From: Euptelea pleiosperma
Taxonomy: Eukaryota > Streptophyta > Magnoliopsida > Ranunculales > Eupteleaceae
DNA length: 64,000 nucleotides
Reading direction: 5' to 3'
Assembly (NCBI GenBank): GCA_035048495.1
Contig: CM068547.1
Location: forward strand, 25,055,913-25,119,912
The translations under genes and the position numbers were made by a program. The notes beneath the pieces are model-generated. The model made no database searches and was not told the origin of the DNA. It saw only the letters and a list, made by a program, of their open reading frames with translations. Below, piece after piece: positions 12,701 through 26,580 of this stretch (position 1 is its first letter; every line of letters begins with the position of its first letter).

Positions 12701-15700
12701 TGTTTTGGCAAAGATAAGGTCAAAACTGCAGATGGCAACTTATCTTCTGTGTTTGGGAAAGGGAATGTTCTTCCCTCACCTAAACTTCCACTTGTATCTG
12801 TTTTACATGTCTCTAAATTTACATCTAACCTATTATTTGTCAGTGCCCTCATCAAAAATTTGAACTGCAGTGTGACTTTCTTTACTTCGTACTGTGTATT
12901 TCAGTACATAGAGACTAGGAGGATAATTGACACTGGACTTGAGGCTGACGGCCTGTACCTTTTGGGTGGATGGTCTTTTGAGCCCACATCACTGTAGTTA
13001 TCTCCTAGTAGTAATAGGATTAGGACAGACTTTGTTTTATGTTGGCATGCCTGTCTGGGGCATGTTTCTTTTCAGTATCTCAAACAATTATTTTCAGCTT
13101 TATTTGTTCTGTTTTATTATTTGACTTGCATTATGAGACATGTGAGCTATTGAAACACTATCGATGTACTTTTTCCTGCCAGAGGTAATCAAAGTTCTGT
13201 TTCCTTTGATCTTGTGCATTCTGATGTGTGGGGTCCCGACCTTGTGATTTCTATCTTTGGCTTCCGCTATGTTGCTACTTTTGTTGATGACCATACTAGG
13301 TGCACATGAGTGTAACTTATGAAAGCCAAAGATGAGGTTCATTCCAAAGGTTTTCGTAAGATGATCCAAACCCAATATGGTGCCTCCATCAAGGTCCTTC
13401 GTTCTAAACAGGGTGGAGAATACATGTATGGAGATCTATAGTAGTATTTTTTTGACCATGGGATTTCTCACCAAAATTCCTGCAGTTACACCCCTCAACA
13501 AAATGGTATAGCTGAAAGGAAAATGCGTCATTTGACTAAGGTTGCTCGATCTCTTTTGATCGTCCCCAATGTCCCCAAATCTTATTAGTCTGATGTTGTG
13601 TTGACTACTGCCTATTTGACTAACAGAATGCCATCTCATGTCCTCAATTTCCAGTGTCCTCTACAGGTCCTTGCTCCTACTACTTCTTTATTCGCGGTTC
13701 CTCATCGTATCTTTGGGTGTGTATGCTATGTACACATTTTGGGTCCCCATCGTACTAAACTGGATCCCAAAGCGCTTAATGTGTCTTTCTGGGTTACTCT
13801 TCTACCCATAAAGGGTATAAGTGTTACCATCCTTCCACAGGGAAGAAGTTTGTCTGTAGATGTCACCTTTCGTAAGGAACTATCTTTTTTCTTCTCCGCC
13901 TCCCTTCAGGGGGAGAGTAGTAGTGAAGAGAGGTGCAATGTTCTTCTTCCTGTTATATTCCTATCTCCATCTCTAGAATTTGAGAGGCCTTAGACTACTC
14001 CACCTGCTACTGCGACTGATAGTGCTCCTAGCGCTCAAAGTCTATAGTAGAAGGGAGAAAGCCACAGTTGATCCAGTACTAGTGGTACCATACTCGGATC
14101 AAGGTAATCCTTCCTCCCTCTCTATATCTGTCATTTATGTTGTAATCTTGGATCGTAACCAGGATAAGAGATTAGGGTTAGAGATGGAAGAGAGGAGAGG
14201 AGAAGAGAATTGGGAGAGGAGGAGAAATCGTGAAGAGCTTAGAATAGCCTATACGATTTCACCCAATATATATATTAAGTGAAGTTTTACAATATTACAA
14301 GGGCCCCCTGTATAATATAAGATATTACAAGTAGGTCCCTGACAACACTCCCCCTCAAGCTGGTGCGAAGATATCTATCATGCCCAGCTTGGATAACAGG
14401 TGCTCTAAGATCCCTTTAGTAACACCTTTAGTTCACACATCTGCAACTTGATCAGCAGTATGGACATACGGTGTGCAAATAAGTCCCTGACCAAGCTTCT
14501 CTTTGATGAAGTGACGGTCTATCTCAATGTGCTTTGTCCTGTCGTGTTGAACTGGATTATGAGCAATGCTGATGGCTGCTTTATTGTCACAATACAGTTG
14601 CATAGACCCTTTGACAGGATATCCGAGCTCACTGAGCATAGTCTTCAACCATAGAAGCTCACATACACCATGAGCCATAGAACGGTACTTTGCTTCGGCA
14701 CTGGAGCGGGCGACAACTGGTTGCTTCTTGCTGCGCCAAGACACCAGATTACCTCCCACATACGTGCAGTACCTTGATGTAGAACGTCTGTCAGTGACTG
14801 AATTTGCCCAGTCAGCGTCTGTATAAGCTTCAACTCGCAGGTGTCCATTCTTACTAAACAGGAGACCCTTCCCTGGAGCCCCCTTAAGATAGCGTAACAC
14901 TCGGTGTGCTGCCTCAAGATGTGGAGAGCGAGGGGCATGCATGAACTGACTGATGACACTGACTGCGTATGCAATATCTGGTCGTGTCAGCGAAAGGTAG
15001 ATGAGACGCCCAACAAGTCTCTGGAACTGGCCTGTATCAGCAATGGGATCCCCATCAACAGGATTCAGCCGATGTTGCTGCTCTATAGGTGTATCGGCTG
15101 GTTTAGCTCCCAAGTTTTCTGACTCTCGAAGGAGATCAAGTACATACTTTCTCTGTGAGATGAACACACCCTGCTTTGACCTAGCAACCTCAATGCCTAG
15201 AAAGTATCTCAAGGTTCCCAGATCCTTGATTTCGAACTCTGTGCCAAGGTATTTTTTCAATCTGCAAACCTCATCTGGGTCATCTCCAGTGATCACGATA
15301 TCATCCACATACACAATAAGAGCAGTAAGACGACCTTGACTTCTCTTAATGAAGAGAGTGTGGTCCGCCTGACTCTGCGAGTAGCCAATCTTCTTGACTG
15401 AGGAACTGAACCTCTCGAACCAAGCCCTGGGTGACTGTTTAAGCCCATACAAGGCTTTCTTCAGTCTGCACACAAGTTCCTTACTCCCAGTCGGACTGAA
15501 CCCCGGAGGACCTGTCATGTAGACCTCTTCCTCTAGATCACCATGAAGGAAGGCATTCTTGACATCCAACTGGTGGAGGGGCCAAGAAAAATTTGCCGCG
15601 AGAGATAACAGAACTCGAACTGAGTTCATCTTGGCCACAGGAGCAAACGTCTCCTGGTAGTCAATCCCATAAGTCTGTGTGTACCCCTTTGCAACAAGAC

Positions 15701-18700
15701 GGGCCTTGTACCTGTCGATGCTTCCATCTCCTTTGTATTTCACTGTATATACCCACTTGCACCCCACGGGTTTCTTTCCTCTAGGCAATGGAACAAAATC
15801 CTAAGTACCATTCTTATCTAGAGCTGTCATCTCCTCTAGCATGGCTGCTTTCCACTGAGGCTGGCCGAGGGCATCTGAGACACCGGATGGCAGAGTGACA
15901 CTGGATAGGGAAGTAGCAAATGCCCTGGAGGATGGTGAGAGCTGTTGATAGGAAACAAAGTGAGAGATAGGGTGCTTGGTAACACAGTTCCGAACACCCT
16001 TCCGATGAGCAATAGGTACATCAATGTCTATGGGAAGGATAGTAGAAGAAGCAACAGACATATCATCATGAGGATCACTGAGGACACGATTACCTGGATC
16101 GAGTTGGATTTCCTGGCAGTGAGCTTGGATGGTGGACTGTTTCTCTTTTTGACGTCGTCTGGCATATGTCTTCAGCTGCGGATCCTGTGGCACAGTGTCA
16201 GTAGGAGATAAGGACAAGGGTACAGGAGATTCATCAGGCAAATCAAGGGGTACTGGTTGAGGAATCTCCCCCTGTGGAGGTATCGGACTCTCGTCAATAC
16301 TCCCAAGCTCCCCCTAAAGAGAAGTCCGATCAACTGAGAAGAAGGGAAGACTCTCAAAAAAGATAACATCTAGAGAAACAAACCGACGACGGGTAGAGGG
16401 ATGGAAACACCGATATCCCTTCTGAGTGGACGAATAGCCAAGGAACACACATCGAACGGCTTTCGGATCTAACTTGTCCTTCCTGTGATGGGCGTGAACA
16501 TAGCAAACACAACCAAAGACCTTAGGTGGAATGGAGAACACGGGACATGAAGGGAACAAGAGTGAAAGGAGAGACTTCGACCCCAAGACACGAGAGGGCA
16601 TCTGATTTATCAAGTTGATGCCGTCAACACAGCGTCAGCCCAATAACCCTTAGGTACCCGAGTACCAAGAAGAAGTGCCCTAGCAACCTCCAAGACATGG
16701 CGATGCTTTCGCTCAGCGGTCCCATTCTGTTGAGGTGTATCGGCACATGAAGTCTGATGAAGAATTCCATGCTCTGCAAAGTAGGAGGCAAGGCCACTGT
16801 ACATGTATTCCCCCCCATTGTCAGTGCGTAGGACTTTTAGGGTGGTGCCCAATTGATTGCACACCATTTTATGGAAGGTCTGAAAGATAGTATGCACCTC
16901 ATTTTTTGATTTCATAAGATAGATCCAAGTGTAACGACTGTAGTCATCCACAAAAACCACAAAGTAGCGAAAACCTAAGATAGAAGTGGTGGGATTGGGT
17001 CCCCAAACATCAGAGTGCACAAGCTGTAAAGGAAACGTACTTTTTTTTATTACTGGTCGGAAAAGACACCCGACATTGTTTTGCAAGCACACAAGTTTCA
17101 CAGTTGAACTCAAAAAATGGAATAGACGCAAACTGGGGTAACAGGCTCTTCATGACTGAAAGCGGTAAATGACCTAGCCTGTTATGCCATCGCATTAACA
17201 GGTCTTTATTAACGCTAGAACTACTGACATTGGCACTACACTGATGCAATAGAATATGAAGTCGGCTGGCTATTGAGCAGGTACAATCCACCATCCTCAC
17301 GACCACTGCCAATCATCCGCCTCGTCTCCAAGTCCTGAAAAACACAGTGAGTAGGAAAAAAGGTAACACTGCAGTTTAGGCTCTTAGTAAGATGGCTAAC
17401 AGAAAGCAGGTTAGTGGTGAATTTAGGAACATGAAGTACAGAGGATAAAGGCAAAGTAGGTGTGGCAGATATAGTGCCCTTCCCTGAGATAGAGGAGAAG
17501 GTGCCATCGGCTACGCGGACCTTGTCCTTACCCGAGCAGATATTATAGGTGGAGAAAAGGGATGGCATACCAGTCATATGATCGGAGGCACCAGAATCAA
17601 TGATCCAGGAAGGACCAATGGGTGCCGTAGACACATGGTGGGCTGAATGGGATGTACCTGTCTGAGCAAAGGATGATGTAGGCGGGGAAGGGCCATCAAG
17701 CTGAGTAAGTAATTGTCGAAGCCTGTCAATGTCCATGCTAGAGAAGGTGTTGGACTGCCTAGAGGAAGGGGTCACATCAGAGGAATCTTGACTGGTGGCA
17801 TGAGCGGCTGAGGTTCTATGTTTGCTATCAGAGCGCTTATTTGAGGAGCCTTGCTTCCCCCCAGAGAACTGTGCGGGACGACCATGAAGACTCCAGCAGG
17901 TCTCCCGAGTGTGGCGACGCTTGCCACGGTGATCACATCTGAGTCGATCACGATCATCAAGATCCCCATCCTTCTTAGATGTGGGTTTGCTCAATTTCTG
18001 AGTGGCCAAGGCAGACTTCTCAGATAATGGAACATCAGCATCTGTCTTAGAGCTCATGGCTCTCCTCCTGCTGTCCTCGCTTTGGATGTAGGAGTAGACC
18101 TGTGCAATGGTCGACGGCGGTGGATCTCTGCCCAAGATGTTGGCTCGAACCTGCTCATAGCTCTGGTTCAAGCCGCCAAGAAACTCGAATATGCGTCCGC
18201 GCACAATCATCTTCCGGAACTCCGTAGCATCCTTGGTACATGCAGGGGTGTAGGTCTGGTAGTGATCTACATCTTCCCACTTGCTGCGTAACGCAGCGTA
18301 GTATGATCCCAAAGGAAGATCGCCTTGCTTCAGATGTGCTATCTCCTGCTGAACTTCATACATCCTAGCAAAATTCCCATCTTGGGAGTAGGTCTGAGAT
18401 GCAGTGTCCCATATATCCTTGGCAGTCGGGAGAAAGAGGAAGCCTGTGCTGATCGATGGATGCATGGAGTGAAGCAGCCAGGACATGACTATCGAGTTTT
18501 CCGCTTCCCACTTCTCAAACGTGGCATCAAAGGAATCAGGTGCAGTGACGCGTCCAGTGATATAGCCGGCTTTGCCTCGTCTGGTGATGTACATCTTGGC
18601 AGATTGAGACCATGCGAGGTAGTTAGTCCCGTCGAGTTTCACCGTAGTGATCTGTAGGCCAGGGCTGTGATCACTATGACTTCTCAGACTGGGTGGGGCA

Positions 18701-21700
18701 ACAATGATCTCTGACTTGGTAGAAGATGACTCCTCAGATGTACTCATGGCAGTAGAGAAGACTTTTCTGAGGAATAGAGCAACTTGGACTGATAAGAAAT
18801 CACCCGAACTGCTGCTGCGGAGGTGCAGACCTTTTTGGAACAACTCCTTTATAGATTTTCTATTGGAGAAAAAATCACCCGCGGGAAACTTGTGAATGGT
18901 TCCGGGGACCTAAAAAGGTTCCTGGATAGGTGCGGTAGCACTAGGGAGAGGTTCTTGGCTCCTCTGAGACTTGCGGCTAGGTCCAGAGGGTCTTCTCTGA
19001 CCTTTTGGAAGGGGCGGCTAGGCTTGGTGGCTCTTCTCCAGCCTTCTGGAGTGGGCGGCTATGCCTGATAGCTCTTCTCCAGGCTTCTGGAGTGGGCGGC
19101 TAGGGTTTCAGACTCTTCTAAAGCCTGTGGCTATCCATGGGAGATGATCTCCTTCTTTGGAAAGCCCTTCGTATTGAATTTCGCAATCCCTAGGGTTCTT
19201 CAGACCTCTAGGATTGAGCCATAGTTACATAACCATGCTCTGATACCATGTTGTAATCTTGGATCGTAACCAGGATAAGAGATTAGGGTTAGAGATGGAA
19301 GAGAGGAGAGGATAAGAGAATTGGGGGAAGAGGAGAAATCGTGTAGAGCTTAGAATAGCCTACACGATTTCACCCAATATATATATTAAGTGAAGTTTTA
19401 CAATATTACAAGGGCCCCCTGTAGAATATAAGATATTACAAGTAGGTCCCTGACAACAATTTCTTCTTCTACTGATACTTTTGATCTTCCCATTGCTTTA
19501 CGAAAAGGAATCAGGAGTTGTACTCAGCAACCTTTGAGCCACTTTGTCTCCTATGATGCCTTCTCCCTTGTATAAAGCCTTTGTCACATCCGTTTCCATT
19601 ATTCCTATTCCTTCTTCCATGACAGAAGGGTTAGCACAACCTAGATGGAAAGCTGCTATAATAGAAGAAATGAGAGCCCTAGACAAGAATAGAAGATGAG
19701 AGCTTGTTGACTTGCCAAGAAGCAAGAAACCTTTTGGTTGTAGATGGGTGTTCACAGTCAAATACAAGGCAGATGGGTCAATTGAGAAGTACAAGGCATG
19801 ACTAGTAGCCAAGGGGCACACTTATACATATGGGAATGGCTATGTGGAGACCTTTGCGCCTGTGGCAAAGATGAACTCCATCAGGGTGCTGTTGTCCTTG
19901 GCAGCAAACCAAGCATGGTCTTTGCATCAGCTGGATGTGAAGAATGCATTTCTTCATGGTGACCTCCAGGAAGAAGTATACATGGTGCCTCCTCCTGGAT
20001 TCACTCCACCAGGAAACAGTAGCAATGTGTGTCGACTGAAAAAAGCCCTCTATGGGCTAAAACAATCTCCAAGAGCATGGTTCAAGAGATTCACCATAGC
20101 AGTGAAAAAGCCGAGTTACATTCAAAGTCAAGCCGATCACACCCTATTTGTGAAGCATCAAGGGAAGAACACCATTGCTCTCATCGTTTATGTTGATGAC
20201 ATCATTCTCATAGGGAATGATGCAGAAGAAGTGGCTAAGCTAAATCGTCGGTTTGCTGGGGAGTTTTAAACCAAGGATCTAGGACCTCTCAAGTACTTCT
20301 TAGGTATCGAAGTTGCAAGATCCAGTCAGGGGATCTTCATCTCTTAAAGGAAGTATGTCTTTGACTTGTTAAAGGATTCGGGCAAGTTGGGAGCCAAGCT
20401 GGTGGAAACTCCCATAGACCAGAATCACCAATTAGCAGATGCCAGTGGTAAGCTACTATAGGATGTTTGGAGCTTCCAGAGACTAGTTGGGAGATTGATC
20501 TATCTCTCCCTGACTAGACTAGACATTGCCTATGCAGTGAGTATTATCAGTCAGTAATGTATATGCAGTCATCCAGAGATATTAATTTAGAGGCAGCACA
20601 CAGGATCTTGAGGTATCTCAGGTTAGCTCATGGTAGAGGTCTTCTGTTCGAAAAGAATGTCCACGTATAGAGGCGTACACCGACGCAGACTCGGCAGGTG
20701 CCAAAGATAACCGGTGGTCTACTTCAGGGTATTGCACATTTGTTGGGGGCAATTTGGTTACCTGGAGGAGTAAGAAGCAACCCGTTGTTGCCAAATCTAG
20801 TGCAGAAGCCGAATTCAGGGCAATGGCATATGGTTTGTGTGAGATGCTCTGGTTAAAGGTGTTGGTTGCTAAACCTAGTTTCGCAGTCTCAGGGTCTGTG
20901 AGCTTGTACTGTGACAACAAGGCCACCATTAGAATTGCTCATAATCCCGTTCCGCACGATCTCGCCAAGCATATTGAGGTGGACCGCCACTTCATTAGAG
21001 AGAAGATTGTCTCTGGAGAAGTGTGTACCCTGTTTGTGAACACTGATGAACAAGTTGTTGATGTTTTCACTAAGAGAGTTCCCAGTTGGCAACTCCACAA
21101 GTGTCTATGCAAGCTGGGCATGAGAGATATCTATGCACCAACTTGAGGGGGAGTGTTATTAGATACGTATTTTTTTACGTATTTGTTATGTAATAGGGGT
21201 AGTATTGTAAATACTCCTCTTGACGGGTATATTTGTCTTTTGTAAAGATCTCCATATATAATATATTTTGTGGAGTCACATGACCTAATCACATGACATC
21301 CTTCTCTCTCTTTTCTCTATTTTCTCTCATCTCTTTGATCCTAAACCTAACCCTAACCCTAATTTACCAATTCAACTAAGCTCTACTCTATATAGCATGG
21401 ATTTTCTTCCGAAGCTTACTTGGCCAATTTAGACCATCTATTTGATAAAAGAGCAATTGGATTGGCCACATGGACAATGCCTTTGTCCATGTCATGTCCT
21501 ATGATATCCGAACCCTTCTATTTACTCCACCATACCTGTGTCAACATGGCACGATATGGATATGGGTATAGGATCCATGTCGGATCTATCAAATATGTGT
21601 TTGGTTTTCCAAGATCAATTATTTATTTATTTATTATGTTGAATAGTACCCAGTGAGTCGGACACACACACGTGTAGCAAGAGAAGAAGGAGATGAAGAA

Positions 21701-24700
21701 GAAAGAACATCCGCACTTACAATAATAATTTACATCACAGACCTAAAAATGAAATTCACTATTGAATAATTAAAAATAAAATATTATAATGTCACCAAAG
21801 TAAAACAATACAAATGTTACAATATTAAAAATATTAAAATATTTAGTATCTAGTCGTGTCCAAGTACCCTGATAACATAGGTCATGCCCGTATTTACCAT
21901 GTATTGTACTTTTAGCCGATAGATGGTGGCTGTTGAATTTATTTAGGTTGTTAAATAAAAAAAATGAAGAAAAAGAAGCATACCCCGTTCAGCCACTATG
22001 TGATGTGCTATTGGCCTAAAACTTACCTTGTGAGCAGAGTCTAAGGTGGCAAGGCACGTGGACCCCTTTGGGCCTACTACCTGAGCTGTCACGTATAAGT
22101 TATTCCCGCATGTACGTTTGGGAGGTTTGGACTAACCCATTGAATAAAATTTCGGAATATTTCGTTTCATTGCGTAAGAAATCGAAACAAAACATTGAAT
22201 ATTTCGTAATGTTTCGGTTTGTTTCTCTGAGACAAACCGAGACAATCCGATACAATCCAAATAAATAAAAAATATGATTTCATGATTTTGGAAACATTTC
22301 GAAATGTTTCGGAATGTTTTGGAAATGTTTCGTTTCGTTTCGGAGTGTCTCGGTTTTTCATTTGATCGAGACATTCCTCCGAAACGAAATTTTAAACCTT
22401 GGACTAACCTAAGTGACCATAGTGTGGAGCAGGAGTGGGTGAGGTAACACGGAGTGCTAAATTCAAAAAATCCTAGGATACAGACCACCTTTGGAGCTTT
22501 ACTATATATATCATAAAGCAACTGATACTCCACATCCGTAATGGTTTCTGTGGCATTTTCTAAATCATAGTTATTATTAAGGGTGGTCTAGTTGTTACCT
22601 ATCTCCAGTTCGCTGATGATACTTTGATGTTCTTAGGAACATCACATAGGGAGCTCAGATATCTCAGATGCATTCTCAGATGTTTTGAAGCAGTCTCGGG
22701 GATTCACCTGGGGCTTCGGGTGAATCTTTTGAAGAGCGAGGTGTTCGGTGTTGGGGAAGTCCCTAATATCAGCGAGCTGGCCATCAATATGGGGTGCAGT
22801 GTAGGGAAGCTTCCCACCAAGTACCTAGGACTTCCTTTGGGTGCTAAATACAAGGACAAATCAGTGTGGGCGCCTGTGATTCAGAGATTTGGCTCTAGAC
22901 TTGCTAGATGGAAGAGTAGGTATTTATCCAAAGGGGGTAGAATCACCCTCATCAAAAGCACCTTGTCTAGCATGCCTATTCATTACCTATCCTTGTTTAC
23001 TATCCCTGCTGCTATTGTTAAAAGCTTGGAGAAGATTATGAGGGATTTCCTGTGGTCAGGCAAAACAGAGAGCCATAAATTTCATCTGGTTGACTGGGGG
23101 GAAAGATTTGCTCGCCTAAGGAAGAAGGGGGTCTCGATTTTCGTCATTTTTGTGACACGAATACAGCGCTTCTCAGTAAATGGCTGTGGAGATTTGGGGA
23201 GGAGGAAGATAGCTTATGGAGGGAGGTGATAGGGAGTAAGTATGGTTTACTAGAATTTGGGTGGGGGAATACCCCTGTTCAATCACCTTATGGGGTCAGT
23301 ATGTGGAGGGGATCTTAGGGGCTAGTTCGAAGTTCGAAGGGGGTATCATTAACAAGGTGGGAAAAGGTGACAAGATAAGATTTTGGGAAGATAAGTGGTG
23401 CGGGGAGACTTCTCTAAAGGAGGAATCTGGGATTCAGAAGGAATCTTAATGATTGGGAAGTGGAAGAGTTAGCAGCACTTCTACACAGGGTCGGGGCAAA
23501 TCATTGCCTAGAAGGGGAATATGATGAGAGGATTTGGAGATGGGACCCGAAGGGTAAATTCACAGTTCGATCTTTCTATCAACACTACGCTTTGAGCAAC
23601 CTAGCGACTTTTCCGGTTGCGATTGTGTGGGGATACCCGGTCCCATCCAAGGTGAAATTCTTCGCGTGGACGGCATTCCATAACAAGACTTTGACGGTGG
23701 ATAACCTCAATAGAAGGGGAATGATGATCCTTAACTGGTGTATCTTGTTTAAAGAAGCGAGAGAGTCTGTTGACCACGTCCTCATCCACTGTCGTTTCTC
23801 CTATGCTGTGTGGCAGTCCTTCTTCGATTTGTTCAAGATCCCCTACGTCATTCCTCACTATGTTTGTGACCTCTTCCAAGGGTGGGAGAAGATTTTAGTG
23901 GGGAAAGGAAGGCCCCTTTGGTGTCTTTTACCCTTCGCAGTCATTTGGGCTATTTGGAAGGAGAGGAACCGAAGTATATTCGAAGATCTAGAGAAAGATT
24001 TTAGGGAGGTGATTTTGGAGGCGAAATCACTCCTATACTTGTGGTCGTCTTGTTCCCCTCTTTTCAGAGGATGTTTTTTCCAGAAGTTTGTACTCTGATG
24101 GAATGAGCTCATCACGGATCCCAATCCTATCTTGAGGATTTAGATCCCGGGAGTTATGTACATTTTTGGGGTTCTCCCCTGTTCATAATACATACATAAT
24201 TATCAAACAAATTAAAGGGAGTCCAATTCTTTTGTGTCCCCTCATTACAACTGTTTTTTTCTCAACACAAGACCCTTTCTTTATCTGTCAACATGCCAAA
24301 AAAAATAAGAACAAAGTTTTATTTTTATTTTTTTATATTTTTTATGTGAACTATCAAGAGAAAGAAAAAGCAGTCAATAAAGTAAGTGGAATAGATTCAA
24401 CATTTTGGGAGCAAGGTTCCAACATTTTGGGAGTGAGGTTGAAAGGATCAGCTCCCAAACTGTCGGATTGAGGTTTTAGAGCGGGAGTGGCACCCCTGGT
24501 AGGAGGTTCAGGTTACTAAAGGACTGACATGTTGGTTAAATAACTTCTAATGGGTTTTCAAATTTTTCTCTAATTGCTTTATATTTCTTATATGTTGGTC
24601 AAAGTTAGTTCTTCAGCTATTTTTTATGCCCGTGTTCTTATTCTATTTTCATTGCTCTTTATCAAGGCAATGCATGATATACTTTACCACCGGCATCACT

Positions 24701-26537
24701 TAGAGAAGGTAAGTTAGCCCATTTACATCTTTGATTCATTGTGTATACTGATTGGATGCATGATATTTGAGAATAGACATGATTTGGTGACGTTGTTGAT
24801 TGTGCAGTATGACCATTTGGAGTTTCCTGGAGTCGTTCCTCGTACCTTCATGGGTAAGTTTCATGTGCATTTGCTGATTGAATTAGCTTCTCATTAAGTG
24901 TTTTCAATGTCTTTTTGGGATATACATTCTAGCTAATTTATTCTAGAGATTATAGGTTCTCTAATAATGTTTTTATAAATTTTATTCATTTATTTTTTCC
25001 GGAAGGTTAAGGGTCAAGCTAGTAGTTAATTGGACAACATTTATTGTTTGAACCTTGAGGTTGCAGGTTCAATCTCAACTTACCTACCAAAAAGAAGAAA
25101 AAACAGAACATTTTTTCTTTTATGGGTAGGTTATGTGATCAAATCTATGATCAATTGCAATTTCACCAACCTTTTTTTATTGAGAAGTGAAATTTCTTAT
25201 TGTTAAAGTTAATGTAGGCGGAGTTGGACTGAATGCAAGCAATCCCAAAAGTTCACAAAGGAACTTAAAAAAAGCCTAAAGGTAAATTTCATTCAATAAT
25301 CAAAAGTCTTCTTACAATGATCTCTTAAGAAAATAAATTGTAATAAAAAAAATCTAAATCATATTTTAAAATGACTAAAATACCATCAAATCCCATCACT
25401 AACATTACATTCAGTTTTCTAACACAGTTATGAATTGCGAAATGTCAATACCTCAACAAAAGTTATGAGATAAATGTTTTAGATTTTAGAACAAGATTTT
25501 CAACGCATCTAACGGCTTCTCAATCGGATGATTGACTGTTGAGCCTAAATCTCTTCCGCTTCCTCATGCCATGTCAGGTATATGTTGTTACATCACAACC
25601 CTTTTCTTATTAGCGTTTTAGACTTTAAAGTTTCGGCTCTCGGCCTCTCCTTCAATGAAGGAAAAAAAAATCTCATGGGTCAGAGCGGCGACGACGAGGC
25701 GAGACGCCGAAGTACCACCTTCCACAATGGCATAGGTACCCTCCTCTTTTTCATCTTTCTCTCTCTCTCTCTCTCTCTCACGCTCTTCCTCTCTCTCCCG
25801 TCTCCCCTCCTTTGTATGCTTTTTTGTTGGTTTTTTTTTTTTTGCTGTAATTTGATGGGAGTTTTTTATTGTTTATGGTGATATGTGTCTAAGTATCGGC
25901 CGATACGAACGAAACGGCCAAAACTACCGAAACTTAGCGAAACACTGGATGAAACTTCGTGAATGGCGAGACACAATCGTATCTTGTCATGCCTCAGGGC
26001 GATACCGAAACGTTTCGGGCAAAACATTTCAGTTTCGTCCGGTACTTTGAACCATGGTTCTTTATCATCGTGTATAGATCCATCATTTATGTTAGCCATT
26101 TCAACACCTAAACTCCTAGTATGACATATTCTCAAACACTTGGAAGGTGTCAAGTTAATAATACTCTTTGTCATCAATCAAAACCTCTTCGCCATTACAA
26201 TCCTTTTCACCTTCATTAAAATTAGGAAGCCTTGTGATCTTTCCTTCATTATAGATGACATCATCATCAAAGATGGGTTTACAATTGTCTTCTCTAAGAA
26301 TCTCCTCATCATAGATAGACTCCTTGTTAAAGATGGATTTTCTATTTTTTTATTTATAATTATCTCTTCGTCAATGATTGGTGGTGACTCCCAATTTATT
26401 GTAGCGATGGACTCTTTTTACTTCAAATATTCACCCCGATCATGATTGTAGTGTCAACATTCATTGTCCATGCTAGATGACTTGTCTTAGTAGAAATCTA
26501 GGGTTACGTCTTAGGGTTTGGTTTTAGGGTTTGGAGT

Positions 26538-26580
<43 letters not shown>

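Larger units (their letters stand above)
14138..19458 (-). mobile_element. young copia LTR retrotransposon nested in the older one (minus strand)
   Basis: The LTRs are 14138-14347 and 19249-19458, each 210 bp, starting TGTTGTAATC and ending GACAACA on the + strand. By eye they differ at about six positions (near 3 percent), so the insertion is recent. The flanks are attta (14133-14137) and atttc (19459-19463). A primer site complementary to tRNA-Met (TGGTATCAGAGC on the minus strand) abuts the 5' LTR at 19237-19248. A polypurine tract (CTTGAGGGGGAG on the minus strand) abuts the 3' LTR at 14348. Gag, protease, integrase, RT and RNase H are all present in order with few breaks. Confidence 0.95.

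Noticed and set aside
17236..18843. Longer gag frame beginning at 18843
   Set aside because: That first codon is TTG. The first ATG (18745-18747) fits the copia gag start.
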